A stretch of 64,000 nt of DNA from Halomicrococcus gelatinilyticus (GTDB lineage Archaea > Halobacteriota > Halobacteria > Halobacteriales > Haladaptataceae), in contig CP100465.1 of assembly GCA_024227995.1 (NCBI GenBank), positions 1,240,001-1,304,000 on the forward strand. The letters run 5' to 3'. A program made the translations under genes and the position numbers. The notes under the pieces are model-generated. The model was not told where the DNA came from. It made no database searches and saw only the letters and a list, made by a program, of their open reading frames with translations. Shown piece after piece: positions 33,902-42,782 of this stretch (position 1 is its first letter; the number at the start of each line of letters is the position of its first letter).

Positions 33902-35023
33902 ATGACGCTGCTCGAAGACGCCCACGCCGCCCACGGTGCCACGTTCGGTTCCGTCGGCGGGCGGCGCGTCACACGCCACTACGGCCGCCCCGAACGCACC
34001 CACCACGCGGTCCGCAACGGCGTCGGGTTGACCGAGATGCCGTACGGCGTCGTGGTCGTGACCGGCGACGACCGCGTCGACTACGTGGACAACGTCGTCT
34101 CGAACGCAGTCCCCCGCGAGGACGGCGAGGGACGGTACGCGCTGCTGCTCGACCCCCAGGGACGGGTCGAGACGGACATGTACGTCTACAACGCTGGCGA
34201 GCGCCTCCTCCTCTTCACCCCGCCGGGCGAGGCGCGGCCGCTCGCCGAGGAGTGGCGGGGGAAGGTGTTCATCGAGGACGTCGACGTCACGGTCGCGACG
34301 GACGACTTCGGCGTCTTCGGCGTCCACGGTCCGAAGGCGACCGAGAAGGTCGCGAGCGTGCTGAACGACGCCGGCGCGCCCGACGGCCACCTTTCGTTCA
34401 CCCGCGGGAAGATATCCGAGGTGGGCGTCACCGTCGTCCGGACCGACTCGCCGACCGGCGAGGAGGGCTACGAGGTCGTCTGCACGACGGGCGAGACGGA
34501 GGACGAGGCGGGTCGGCCGCAGTCGAACGTGGAACTCGTCTTCGACACGCTGCTGACGCGCGGGCTGAACGCCGTCCCGTTCGGCCGCCGGACGTGGGAG
34601 ACGCTGACGCTGGAGGCGGGGACGCCGCTGTTCGAGTTCGAACTCGCGGGCGAACTACCGAACGACCTCGGCGTGCGCAACGCGCTCGACTTCGAGAAGG
34701 GCTGCTACGTCGGCCAGGAGGTCGTCTCGCGGGTCGAGAACCGCGGCCAGCCAGGCCAGCGGCTCGTCGGCCTGCTCCCGGCGGCGGTCCCGGAGCGCGG
34801 GGCAGCCGTCTTCGCCAGCGACGGGGCGGTGGGCGAGGTGACGCGCGCGGCCGAGAGCCCGTCGCGCGACGAACCGGTGGCGCTGGCGCTGGTCGACAGC
34901 GACGTCGCGCCCGGCGACGAGGTCGCGGTGCGCGTCGAGGGCGAGGACCGGCCGGCCGCCGTCGTCGACCTCCCGCTGGTCGAGGGGAGCGACCGCTCGG
35001 CGCGGACGCCGCGCTACGGGTGA
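33902..35023 (+). CDS. YgfZ/GcvT-domain protein (folate-dependent Fe-S assembly)
   Basis: 373 aa aminomethyltransferase-like fold. The signature Lys-Gly-Cys-Tyr-Val-Gly-Gln-Glu (about residues 267-274) marks the YgfZ/IBA57 branch, which supports Fe-S cluster assembly or repair with a folate-type cofactor, rather than the glycine-cleavage T-protein. The typical N-terminal GcvT beta domain and C-terminal barrel are both present. The ATG at 33902 follows a TTTTTA promoter element at about 33873-33878. Confidence 0.88.
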   Translation: MTLLEDAHAAHGATFGSVGGRRVTRHYGRPERTHHAVRNGVGLTEMPYGVVVVTGDDRVDYVDNVVSNAVPREDGEGRYALLLDPQGRVETDMYVYNAGERLLLFTPPGEARPLAEEWRGKVFIEDVDVTVATDDFGVFGVHGPKATEKVASVLNDAGAPDGHLSFTRGKISEVGVTVVRTDSPTGEEGYEVVCTTGETEDEAGRPQSNVELVFDTLLTRGLNAVPFGRRTWETLTLEAGTPLFEFELAGELPNDLGVRNALDFEKGCYVGQEVVSRVENRGQPGQRLVGLLPAAVPERGAAVFASDGAVGEVTRAAESPSRDEPVALALVDSDVAPGDEVAVRVEGEDRPAAVVDLPLVEGSDRSARTPRYG

Positions 35024-35060
35024 ACGACGTCGCTGAGAAAACGGTGAACTGAGCGTCGGC

Positions 35061-35327
35061 TTACGCGGCGGCGTCTTCGAGGACGTTCTCCAGCGCGTCG
35101 CGCTGGGTGACGCCGACGAAGCGTTCGACGACGCCGTCGTCGTCCTCGATGACGATGGTCGGGATCGAGCGAACCTGGTACTCGTTGGCGACGTCCTGGT
35201 GCTCGTCGACGTCGATCTTCTCGAACTCTACGTCGTCCCAGTCCTCTTCGAGCTCCTCCAGGATGGGATCCTGGGTCTTGCACGGGCCACACCAGTCTGC
35301 GTAGAAGTCCAGTAACCTGACAGTCAT
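35061..35327 (-). CDS. trxA: Thioredoxin
   Basis: 88 aa minimal thioredoxin. The redox motif Trp-Cys-Gly-Pro-Cys (Cys13, Cys16) and cis-proline in Ile-Pro-Thr-Ile-Val are present. The N-terminal strand and helix of longer thioredoxins are reduced. It reduces protein disulfides in the cytoplasm. Start ATG at 35327 follows a TATA-like box near 35358-35366 on the minus strand. A longer reading upstream would cross that promoter and is not supported. Confidence 0.93.
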   Translation of the reverse strand: MTVRLLDFYADWCGPCKTQDPILEELEEDWDDVEFEKIDVDEHQDVANEYQVRSIPTIVIEDDDGVVERFVGVTQRDALENVLEDAAA

Positions 35328-35523
35328 GCTCTCTTTTCCGAAGTTGGGGAGGGCCGCGCATAAGGGTTTCCCACTCCCCGCGGATTGCCGCAATCGGCAC
35401 AGGCCCGCCATAGCGGCGGATTCCGTGGCGAGCGCGGTCCGGACGTCGACGCGTTCGGGAGTCGGTTCCGACGTTCGGGGGCGTGGCGAAACCTTTACCC
35501 CGAGGGAAGACCGACCTGGGAAC

Positions 35524-35688
35524 ATGAGCAGTGGCCAGAACTCCGGCGGACTGATGTCCAGCGCCGGACTCGTCCGGTACTTCGACGCCGAGGACCGCAA
35601 CGCCATCCGGGTCGACCCCAGGTCGATCGTCGCGTTCGGCGTCTTCTTCGGCGTCCTCATCATGGTACTGAACTTCCTAGCGCTGTAG
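35524..35688 (+). CDS. secG: Preprotein translocase subunit Sec61-beta
   Basis: 54 aa with a Ser/Gly-rich N-terminus ([12 protein letters not shown]), the conserved Ile-Arg-Val-Asp-Pro stretch and one C-terminal transmembrane helix (about residues 36-53). This is the standard archaeal Sec61-beta, the small accessory subunit of the SecYE channel. A CTTTACC promoter element lies about 35 bases before the ATG. Confidence 0.95.
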   Translation: MSSGQNSGGLMSSAGLVRYFDAEDRNAIRVDPRSIVAFGVFFGVLIMVLNFLAL

Positions 35689-35725
35689 CGAGGCCCTTTT
35701 CTCAGCGCGCTTCGTAGCGCCGTCC

Positions 35726-36316
35726 ATGAGTCTCACAGCCGGCGTCGTCGCGGTGCAGGGCGACGTGAGCGAGCACGGCGCGGCCGTCGAGCGAGCGGCC
35801 GACGCCCACGGACGCGACGTCGACGTCGTCGAGATACGCCAGTCCGGAACGGTCCCCGACTGCGACCTGCTGGTGTTGCCGGGCGGCGAGTCGACCACCA
35901 TCTCGCGGCTCCTCCACTCCGAAGGCATCGCCCCCGAGATAACCGACCACGTCGGCGACGGGAAGCCGGTGCTGGCGACCTGCGCCGGCCTCATCGTCAC
36001 CGCGACGGACGCCGCGGACGAGCGCGTCGAACCACTGGGCCTCGTCGACGTGACCGTCGAGCGCAACGCCTTCGGACGACAGAAGGACAGCTTCGAGGCA
36101 CCGCTGGACGTCGCGGGGCTGGACGACCCCTTCCCCGCCGTCTTCATCCGCGCGCCGCTCATCGACGCGGTGGGCGACGCCGTCGAGGTGCTGGCCGCGT
36201 GGGACGGCCGCCCCGTCGCGGTCCGGGACGGTCCCGTCGTCGGTCTCTCCTTCCACCCCGAGCTCACGGGGGACAGTCGGCTCCACGACCTGGCGTTCTT
36301 CGGGGACGAGACCTGA
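35726..36316 (+). CDS. pdxT: Pyridoxal 5'-phosphate synthase glutaminase subunit PdxT
   Basis: 196 aa class I glutamine amidotransferase that supplies ammonia to PdxS for PLP synthesis. The triad is visible: Cys86 in Ala-Thr-Cys-Ala-Gly-Leu, and His177 with Glu179 in Phe-His-Pro-Glu-Leu. The N-terminal Val-Ala-Val-Gln-Gly-Asp-Val-Ser-Glu-His and the Leu-Pro-Gly-Gly-Glu-Ser-Thr-Thr segment are PdxT signatures. PdxS is not in this window. It lies 37 bases after secG on the same strand. Confidence 0.95.
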   Translation: MSLTAGVVAVQGDVSEHGAAVERAADAHGRDVDVVEIRQSGTVPDCDLLVLPGGESTTISRLLHSEGIAPEITDHVGDGKPVLATCAGLIVTATDAADERVEPLGLVDVTVERNAFGRQKDSFEAPLDVAGLDDPFPAVFIRAPLIDAVGDAVEVLAAWDGRPVAVRDGPVVGLSFHPELTGDSRLHDLAFFGDET

Positions 36317-36342
36317 AAAAGCGGCAGTTGCGAGAGTAGTTC

Positions 36343-36987
36343 TCAGTCGCGTTCGACGACGAGCGCCGCCCCGGCGACCGCCAGCAGGGCGACGGCCACG
36401 CCGAAGCCTGGCTGGCCGTCGCTCTGGGTGGTCGACGCGGTCGTCGTCGAAGGGGTCGTCGACGTCTCGTGCGGTCCGGACGTCGTGGTGGTCGTCTCGT
36501 CCTGAACGTCGATATCGAGTTCAGCGTTCGAGAGGTAGGTGGCGTTGTCGACCGGAACCGTCACGCTGACCGTTCCGTTCTCCGCAACCGTGACGCTCGT
36601 CGAGTGCCGGAAGTCACCGGCTGACTCCGCGAGGACGTCGAGTTCCGTCCCTGCTTCGAGGCCAGTGTCGCCGGTGAGGCGGACCTCGGCCGGGCCCGAT
36701 AGGTTGACGTCGTCCTCGAACGCGAGCGTCGTCGAGAACGCGCCGGAGGAGTCCGTCGTGACGGACGCGCTCTTGCGGAACTCTCCGGAGGCCGCGGCCA
36801 CGAGTTGCAGTTCCGTGTCGGCCGCGAACGGCGTCTCGCCGCTGACCGTGTAGTTCGTCGTCGCGGTCTCGTTCTGGTCCGCGACCGCCTGGTCGACTGC
36901 CGATGCGCCTGTCGGTGCTGCGGCGGTTGCGCCCGCGAGGACCGCGAGCGACACCGCTATCGCGAGTATCGGAATCGTTCGTCGCAT
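36343..36987 (-). CDS. PGF-CTERM-anchored surface protein
   Basis: 214 aa. Sec signal peptide (about 1-29), two related beta domains (both with Phe-Arg-Lys/His-Ser and Leu-X-Ala-X-Ala-X-Gly-Asp/Glu-Phe), a Thr-rich glycosylatable stalk (about 160-188), and the C-terminal sorting signal Gly-Gln-Pro-Gly-Phe-Gly plus hydrophobic helix plus Arg. Proteins with this ending are processed by archaeosortase ArtA and lipid-anchored. The domains look like BGTF-type surface domains; the binding partner is unknown. A long leader containing an inverted repeat (37012-37032) precedes the ATG. Confidence 0.88.
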   Translation of the reverse strand: MRRTIPILAIAVSLAVLAGATAAAPTGASAVDQAVADQNETATTNYTVSGETPFAADTELQLVAAASGEFRKSASVTTDSSGAFSTTLAFEDDVNLSGPAEVRLTGDTGLEAGTELDVLAESAGDFRHSTSVTVAENGTVSVTVPVDNATYLSNAELDIDVQDETTTTTSGPHETSTTPSTTTASTTQSDGQPGFGVAVALLAVAGAALVVERD

Positions 36988-37011
36988 GATTGGAGGGTGT
37001 CGATTCGGGGA

Positions 37012-37032
37012 CCTGTACGACTGCAGTACAGG
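37012..37032. promoter_or_regulatory. Inverted repeat in the leader of the PGF-CTERM gene
   Basis: Perfect 7-bp arms CCTGTAC and GTACAGG separated by seven bases, about 25-45 bases before the ATG at 36987. A TATA-like CAAATAAATAC (37055-37065) places the transcript start near 37035, so the repeat covers the first transcribed bases. Operator or leader hairpin are both possible. Confidence 0.5.
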
Positions 37033-37119
37033 ATTTCTTGGTGTCGCCCGTGGACAAATAAATACTTTCTTATGATACTCCAGCTAGAGGATTGGCCCCA
37101 AAGGGCGTACTTCCGGCCG

Positions 37120-38412
37120 TCACTCCACGGTCAGCGTCCGCTTGTCGGCGACGGCGTCGGCCTCCTCGAAGTCGCCGCCGCCGAGCAGGCCGCGGGCGGC
37201 GCGCTTGCCCCACTCGACCGCTGGCTGGACGAACGTGTCGACCCCGTACAGTTCGCCGGCGAGCACGCAGGCCGCCTCCATGCCGTACAGCAGTTCGCCG
37301 AGGCTCCGCTCGTCGACGCGGTCGATCTCGACGCGGACGTTCGGACGGCCGGCCGCGGCGAGGCTGGCTTCGGTCGCCTCGAACTCGGCGTCGAGGAGTT
37401 CGCCCAGCGACGATCCGCCGAGGTACTCCAGGCCCGGGAGGTCGGTCTCGGGGATGGCGCGGTCGTCGCGCTCGACGGGGCGGACGAGCGACACCATCTT
37501 GTCCCGAGGGCCGGCCCGGTAGAGCTGGAGCTGGGAGTGCTGGTCGGTCGCGCCGAGCGCCCGCGCCGGCGTCTGGCCGACGCCGTCCTTGCCGAGGCTC
37601 TCGGCCCAGAGCTGGGCGAACCACTCCGCGAACGTCTCCAGCGACTCGGCGTACGGCATCATGGCGTTGACGGCCGCCCCGCGCTCGTCGAGCGCGTAGG
37701 AGACGGCACCGTAGGCGTACGCCGGCGACTCGAACAGGGAGCCGTCGAGGCTGTCGGCCCCGTCGCTCGCACCCGCGAGGATGGCGTCGAGGTCGTGACC
37801 CTGGATGGCCGCGCAGGCGAGCCCCACCGTCGAGAGCGCGGAGAAGCGGCCGGGGACGCCCTCCGGGACGGCGAGCGCGGGCAGGTCGTGGCGGTCGGCG
37901 AGGTCGCGGAGGTTGCCCTCCTCGCCGGTCGTGACGAACGTGCGCTCGGTCCAGTCGACGCCCGCGGCGTCCATCGCGTCGCGGACGACGAGGAAGTTCG
38001 CCAGCGTCTCGGCGGTCGTCCCGGAGCGCGAGACGACGTTGACGGCCGCGTCGGCCAGCGAGACGTCGTCGAGCAGCGTCCGGACGTGCTCGGGGTCGAC
38101 GTTGTCCAGGAAGTAGGCGTCCACGTCCGATTCGAGGGCGTTCGCGAGCGTCGCCGCGCCGAGCGCGCTCCCGCCGATGCCGACCGTCAGGACGGCGTCG
38201 GCGTCGGCAAACGGTTCGACCGCCGACCGGATGGCGTCCGGGTCGACGGTGTCGGGCAGGTTCAGCGCCGCGTAGCCGTGCTCGTCGTTCGCCCGGCCGT
38301 CCGCGATGCGCTCGTGGGCGTCGGCGACCCGTTCGTCGAGCGAATCGAGGTCGGCGCGGGCGACGCCGGGCGAGGCGACGTCGTCGAGGGCGTTACCGAG
38401 GTCTACGCGCAT
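37120..38412 (-). CDS. pgi: Glucose-6-phosphate isomerase
   Basis: 430 aa, haloarchaeal Pgi. The Val-Gly-Ile-Gly-Gly-Ser-Ala-Leu-Gly sugar-phosphate motif is near residues 80-88. The Ser-Arg-Ser-Gly-Thr-Thr-Ala-Glu-Thr motif and the active-site glutamate region follow. It interconverts glucose-6-phosphate and fructose-6-phosphate. The ATG at 38412 begins the conserved Arg-Val-Asp-Leu-Gly-Asn sequence; the 13-codon extension upstream is not conserved in composition. Confidence 0.94.
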   Translation of the reverse strand: MRVDLGNALDDVASPGVARADLDSLDERVADAHERIADGRANDEHGYAALNLPDTVDPDAIRSAVEPFADADAVLTVGIGGSALGAATLANALESDVDAYFLDNVDPEHVRTLLDDVSLADAAVNVVSRSGTTAETLANFLVVRDAMDAAGVDWTERTFVTTGEEGNLRDLADRHDLPALAVPEGVPGRFSALSTVGLACAAIQGHDLDAILAGASDGADSLDGSLFESPAYAYGAVSYALDERGAAVNAMMPYAESLETFAEWFAQLWAESLGKDGVGQTPARALGATDQHSQLQLYRAGPRDKMVSLVRPVERDDRAIPETDLPGLEYLGGSSLGELLDAEFEATEASLAAAGRPNVRVEIDRVDERSLGELLYGMEAACVLAGELYGVDTFVQPAVEWGKRAARGLLGGGDFEEADAVADKRTLTVE

Positions 38413-38574
38413 GGTCGAATCGCCGTCGCCGGCAGTGAAAAAGCCATCCACTTGGCCGCTCGCGAACGACGGACGGGGCCGTCTGCCCGGGGCAGCTCGA
38501 TGCGGGGGCGTTCGACGTCGCCGGACGCAGGCGACGACGGGCGTGTCTGTGCGTTTCGAGGACGTGTACGACGC

Positions 38575-38871
38575 CTACAGCGGAAGGCGGTCGATGATGC
38601 GGTCGACGATGGACGGCTCCTCGACCGCCTCGTCGGGGTCCGGAACGACGCGCTCGTCGGGGAAGATGAGCGTCCGTCGCTCCTCCTTCTCGGCGCGGAT
38701 GAGGTCGTCTCGCTTGAGGTTGCCGAGCGCGTCCTCGATGTCGTCGATGTCGATTTCGACCTCCGAGCGGAGCTCGAAGACCGTCATCCCCTCCTCGCTG
38801 CGGTCGACGAGGGCGTCGAGGATCTCCACCTCGACCTCCGCGCGGCGCCGATACTCCTGCCTGGCCTTCAT
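38575..38871 (-). CDS. Small winged-helix-like protein (DUF6432-like)
   Basis: 98 aa. Helical N-terminus (Arg-Arg-Arg-Ala-Glu-Val-Glu-Val-Glu-Ile-Leu-Asp-Ala-Leu), a helix-turn-helix-like middle (about residues 28-60) and an Arg/Lys wing. It resembles a family of small haloarchaeal proteins with a wHTH fold, likely DNA-binding, though no target is evident. It stands alone, 127 bases from the reductase gene upstream on the same strand. Confidence 0.8.
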   Translation of the reverse strand: MKARQEYRRRAEVEVEILDALVDRSEEGMTVFELRSEVEIDIDDIEDALGNLKRDDLIRAEKEERRTLIFPDERVVPDPDEAVEEPSIVDRIIDRLPL

Positions 38872-38998
38872 GTTCGCCCCTATGTCACCCCGGCTTTTAG
38901 CATTACCTGCGTTCGCGTCGGTCGCGACCCCGGTTGGGCCGGAATCGCGTCAGCTGTGCCGGTGGGACGGGTCGCCGCGCGGGTCGCAGCAACCGCGG

Positions 38999-40090
38999 TC
39001 ACGTTCGCGAGAGCAGCGTCCGGAGGTGCTCGGGCGAGAAGAACGAGGTCGGGCGGTCCATGTGGACCGCGATCTCGCCCGAGAGCGCCCGCAGCCCCGC
39101 GGTCTGGACCGGTTCCGGCAGCGAGTAGGCTCGCCGGACCCAGTGACCGAGGCGTATCTCGGACTGCAGGTCGTCGCGCCACGCCCGCTCGTAGTCGGCG
39201 AGCGTCCCCGGGTCGTCGGGGGCGACGGTGCGCGCCGCGTGGTCGGCCGCGGTCATGCCGTAGAGGATGCCGCCGCCGGTGAACGGCTTCGTCTGGGCGG
39301 CGGCGTCGCCGAGCAGGAACCCGCGGTGGGCGGTCACCGACCGCGGCGGGCCGATGGGGATCATGCCCGCGCAGAACTCGCTCGTCTCCACGTCGTAGTC
39401 GGCGGTGAACCGCTCGAACAGCTCGCGTGCGCCCGGTTGCGCCCCCGGCGGCGCGGCCAGGCCGTACTCGACGCCGGCGTCGCCGCGCGGGATGCGCCAC
39501 GCGAAGAAGCGCGGCGCGGTGAGGTGGACGTCGACGAAGTCGCCCGGGTCGTCCTCGTCGGTGAACCCGAGCACGCCCTGGAGCTTCTCGCCGGGTTCCG
39601 GCAGCCCCAGTTCGCGCCGGACGCGGCTGACGGGGCCGTCGCAACCCGCGACCATCTTCGCGCGGAACTGCTCGGTACCGTCCGGCGTGTTGGCCGTGAC
39701 CGCGACGTGGTCGCCGTGCTCCTCGACCGCCGTGACGCTGTGGTCCTCGCGGAGGTCGGCCCCCGCGTCCCGGGCCGCGCCGGCGAGCGTGCGGTCCAGC
39801 CCGACGCGGTCGATGACGTTCGAGACGACCTCGTCCTTGTAGAAGGGGTGCTCGGCCGACCCCGGCCCGCCGACGTGGAAGCGCGCGCCGTAGACCTCGT
39901 TCTGGAGGAGTTCCTCGCGCGCGCCGTCGGGCGTGAAGTCCCAGACGTCGGTGCTGACGTGGCCCGAGCAGGCCAGGGGTTTCCCGACCTCGCCCCGTTC
40001 GAGGACGAGCACGTCGCGGCCGTTCTCCGCGGCGCGGCGCGCGAACCGCGACCCGGCCGGTCCCGCCCCGGCGACGAGGAAGTCGTACAT
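38999..40090 (-). CDS. Geranylgeranyl reductase family FAD-dependent oxidoreductase (second copy)
   Basis: 363 aa. FAD-binding Gly-Ala-Gly-Pro-Ala-Gly-Ser at about residues 8-14; an Ala-Cys-Ser-Gly-His motif near 40 that is characteristic of geranylgeranyl reductases; and a second FAD contact Gly-Asp-Ala-Ala-Ala-Gln-Thr-Lys-Pro-Phe-Thr-Gly-Gly-Gly near residue 260. It probably saturates isoprenoid chains. It is closer to the canonical reductase motifs than the protein at 4570-5802. ATG at 40090 directly precedes the Rossmann strand; the upstream frame is rejected. Confidence 0.88.
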   Translation of the reverse strand: MYDFLVAGAGPAGSRFARRAAENGRDVLVLERGEVGKPLACSGHVSTDVWDFTPDGAREELLQNEVYGARFHVGGPGSAEHPFYKDEVVSNVIDRVGLDRTLAGAARDAGADLREDHSVTAVEEHGDHVAVTANTPDGTEQFRAKMVAGCDGPVSRVRRELGLPEPGEKLQGVLGFTDEDDPGDFVDVHLTAPRFFAWRIPRGDAGVEYGLAAPPGAQPGARELFERFTADYDVETSEFCAGMIPIGPPRSVTAHRGFLLGDAAAQTKPFTGGGILYGMTAADHAARTVAPDDPGTLADYERAWRDDLQSEIRLGHWVRRAYSLPEPVQTAGLRALSGEIAVHMDRPTSFFSPEHLRTLLSRT

Positions 40091-40322
40091 CACCGTCGGG
40101 TACTGGCCGGCCCGTGAAATACCTTCTCTCTCCCGGCGCGACGTCACAGCGATGACACGTTCGCCGACCGTAACGACGCGGTCGGCGGCGGTGCGGTGAC
40201 GCGGTCGGCGGCGACGAGAGCCGAGCGAAGGGAACGAGGGGAAGCGAGAACGAAGACTGCGAGGACGACGGCGACCCGGACGTCGCCGTGGATTTTTGTC
40301 GCCCGGGGTGTCACGTCATGAC

Positions 40323-41654
40323 ATGACAGAACGAGCACGCGCGCTCGGGCGACTGTGGCAGGACGACTACCCGTGGACGTTCCTGACGCGCTTGACGGAG
40401 ATCGAGAACCGGCTCGGGGGCCACCCGGGCGAGCGCCGCGCCGCGGACCTGGTCGCCGAGGGGTTCGAGCGGGCCGGCGCGCGCGACGTCACCATGGAGT
40501 CGTTCGACATCACCCGCTGGGACCGTGGCCGGGCCGAACTCGCGGTGACGGAGCCGGTCCGGCGCTCGTTCGAGGCGGTCGCGCTGCCGTACTCGCCCGG
40601 CGGCGACGCCCGGGGCGAACTGGTCGACGTCGGCCACGGTACGCCCGAGGAGATCGACGAGATGGACGTCGAGGGAGCCATCGCGGTTGCGAGCACGACC
40701 ACGCCGCCCGGGAACCGGTTCGTCCACCGGATGGAGAAGTTCGGGCACGCCGTCGCGGCGGGTGCGGAGGCGTTCGTCTTCCACAACCACGTTCCCGGAC
40801 AGCTGCCGCCCACGGGGTCGCTGACGTTCGGCGACGTGGCCGCGCGGCCGGGCGTCGGCGTGAGCCGGGAGACCGGCGCGTGGCTCACCGACTACGCCGA
40901 CCGCGGCGCGACCGCCACCCTCTCCGTCGACGCCGGAACGGAGCCGGCGACGAGTCACGACGTCCACGCCGAACTCGGCCCGGACACGGACGAAGAGGTG
41001 CTCGTCGTCGCCCACCTCGACGCCCACGACGTCGCGGAGGGCGCGCTCGACAACGGCTGTGGCATCACCGTCGTCGTCGCCGCGGCGCACCTGCTCGCGG
41101 AACTGGACCTCGACGCGCGGGTCCGCGTCGCCGGCGTCGGCTGCGAGGAGACCGGCCTGCTCGGCAGCGAGGCGCTCGCCGACCGCCTCGACGCAGACCG
41201 GGTGCGCGCGGTCGTCAACGTCGACGGTGCCGGCCGGTTCCGCGACCTGCAGGCGTTCACCCACGGCTCGGAGACGCTCCGGTCGGTCGCCGAGCGGGTG
41301 GCCGACGAGACGAACCAGCCCATCGGCGTCGAGGCGAACGTCCACCCGTTCAGCGACCACTGGCCGTTCCTCCGGCGGGGCGTCCCCGCGCTCCAGTTGC
41401 ACAGCCGGCAGGACGATAGCGCGCCCGGCCAGCGCGGCCGCGGGTGGGGCCACACCCACGCCGACACCCGCGACAAGGTGGACGACCGCAACCTGCGCGA
41501 GCACGCCATGCTGACCGCGCTGCTCGTCCAGGAGCTCACCCGGCGCGAGGACGTCCCCCGCCGGGACGCCGAGGACGTCGCCGAAGACCTCCGCGAGCGC
41601 GACTACGAGGCGGGGATGCGGGCGGCGGACATCTGGCCCGAGGACTGGGCGTGA
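40323..41654 (+). CDS. M28-family zinc peptidase
   Basis: 443 aa. A PA-like insert (about 80-210) precedes the M28 catalytic domain. Metal ligands are visible: His-Leu-Asp-Ala-His-Asp (near residue 235), Asp in Leu-Asp-Asn-Gly-Cys-Gly, Glu-Glu in Cys-Glu-Glu-Thr-Gly-Leu, Asp in Asn-Val-Asp-Gly-Ala-Gly, and a distal His. No signal peptide is evident, so it is likely a cytoplasmic aminopeptidase or carboxypeptidase. ATG at 40323 follows a GATTTTTG promoter element around 40289-40298; the nine-codon upstream extension is not needed. Confidence 0.9.
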   Translation: MTERARALGRLWQDDYPWTFLTRLTEIENRLGGHPGERRAADLVAEGFERAGARDVTMESFDITRWDRGRAELAVTEPVRRSFEAVALPYSPGGDARGELVDVGHGTPEEIDEMDVEGAIAVASTTTPPGNRFVHRMEKFGHAVAAGAEAFVFHNHVPGQLPPTGSLTFGDVAARPGVGVSRETGAWLTDYADRGATATLSVDAGTEPATSHDVHAELGPDTDEEVLVVAHLDAHDVAEGALDNGCGITVVVAAAHLLAELDLDARVRVAGVGCEETGLLGSEALADRLDADRVRAVVNVDGAGRFRDLQAFTHGSETLRSVAERVADETNQPIGVEANVHPFSDHWPFLRRGVPALQLHSRQDDSAPGQRGRGWGHTHADTRDKVDDRNLREHAMLTALLVQELTRREDVPRRDAEDVAEDLRERDYEAGMRAADIWPEDWA

Positions 41655-41688
41655 GAGGCCGGGCTCGCTCGCGTCGATACGTCGCGAA

Positions 41689-41958
41689 CTACTCGCCGAA
41701 CACCTCGCCGTCGAGGACGCCGCGCACCAGCAGCGCGATGCCGCGCATGGCGAGGTAGACGCCGCCGAAGAGGGCGGCGGCCCAGACGAGGGCGGCGAGG
41801 ACGAACGCGACGATGCCGCCACCGAGGGCGACGCTGACGAGGCCGGCGAGCGTCCCGCCGAGGCCGAGCAGGAACAGACCGAGCACGACCCAGACGGTCG
41901 ACTGCCAGAGCCACGAGCGGTCGACGACGCGGAGGTCCGACGGTTCAGTTGCGACCAT
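41689..41958 (-). CDS. Small membrane protein
   Basis: 89 aa with two or three hydrophobic helices (about residues 20-44 and 46-78), rich in Gly/Ala/Leu. No motif is recognised. It lies 32 bases downstream of truA on the same strand and is probably co-transcribed. It converges with the M28 peptidase gene. Confidence 0.8.
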   Translation of the reverse strand: MVATEPSDLRVVDRSWLWQSTVWVVLGLFLLGLGGTLAGLVSVALGGGIVAFVLAALVWAAALFGGVYLAMRGIALLVRGVLDGEVFGE

Positions 41959-41990
41959 TCCGACGTTCGGTGTCCGTGGCGTTCCAGACG

Positions 41991-42782
41991 TTACCGGACG
42001 CGGTCCGTTATCTCGCCGGCGACCCGCGCGCCGGTCGCGCGCTCGGCGCGCAGTTCGTCGAACACCTCGCCGGCGCTCGCGGCGGCCTCCGCGTCGACGT
42101 CGAAGTCGAGGGCGTACCCGACGTCCGTGAGGACGAGTGGGTGCGCCGGGGCGGGTTCGACGCCCTCCGGGCCGTCGAGGGGTTCCGGCGAGAGCACGCG
42201 CTCGACCTTCGACGTCGGCGCGTCGCCGGTCGCGACGGCGTGGACCAGCGAGACGACGCGGCGGACGAGGTTCCGCGCGAACCCGCCCGCCCGGAGCGTG
42301 ACGACGAGGTAGTCGCCGTCCCGGAGCACGTCGGTCGAGAGGTCCCTGACCGTCCCCTCGTCGTCGGGGGTGAGGTTGTGGAAGTCGTGTTCGCCCGAGA
42401 GGCGGTCGAGGGCGTCCTTCGCCAGCGGCAGCGACGCCGTCGGTGCGTAGCAGTGGTAGGTGTACTCCCGGAAGCGGGCGTCGTGGGTGGCGTGGAACGA
42501 CGGCGGCGCGTCGGCGCTCGCCCACGCGCGGACCGAAGCGGGGAGTTCGCTGTTCAGCGCCGCGGGCGTGAGCCAGTCCGGCGCGGCGAACGCGACCGTC
42601 TGGGCCACGGCGGAGACTCCGGCGTCGGTCCGTCCCGCCGCGGCGTAGCTCTTCGGCACGCCGTCGCTGACCCCGAGCGCAGCGAGCGCGGCGAGCAGTT
42701 CGTCCTCGACCGTCCGGACGTCGGGCTGGCGCTGGAACCCGTGGAACGGACGACCGTCGTAGGCGATCCGGAAGGCACGCAT
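41991..42782 (-). CDS. truA: tRNA pseudouridine(38-40) synthase TruA
   Basis: 263 aa. The catalytic aspartate is Asp53 in Gly-Arg-Thr-Asp-Ala-Gly-Val-Ser, the TruA signature. The N-terminal Phe-Arg-Ile-Ala-Tyr-Asp-Gly and the Phe-Arg-Glu-Tyr-Thr-Tyr-His-Cys stretch also fit. It modifies uridines 38-40 in the tRNA anticodon arm. A TATA-like TATACATAA (42803-42811, minus strand) is centred 25 bases before the ATG, so the mRNA is probably leaderless. Confidence 0.94.
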   Translation of the reverse strand: MRAFRIAYDGRPFHGFQRQPDVRTVEDELLAALAALGVSDGVPKSYAAAGRTDAGVSAVAQTVAFAAPDWLTPAALNSELPASVRAWASADAPPSFHATHDARFREYTYHCYAPTASLPLAKDALDRLSGEHDFHNLTPDDEGTVRDLSTDVLRDGDYLVVTLRAGGFARNLVRRVVSLVHAVATGDAPTSKVERVLSPEPLDGPEGVEPAPAHPLVLTDVGYALDFDVDAEAAASAGEVFDELRAERATGARVAGEITDRVR

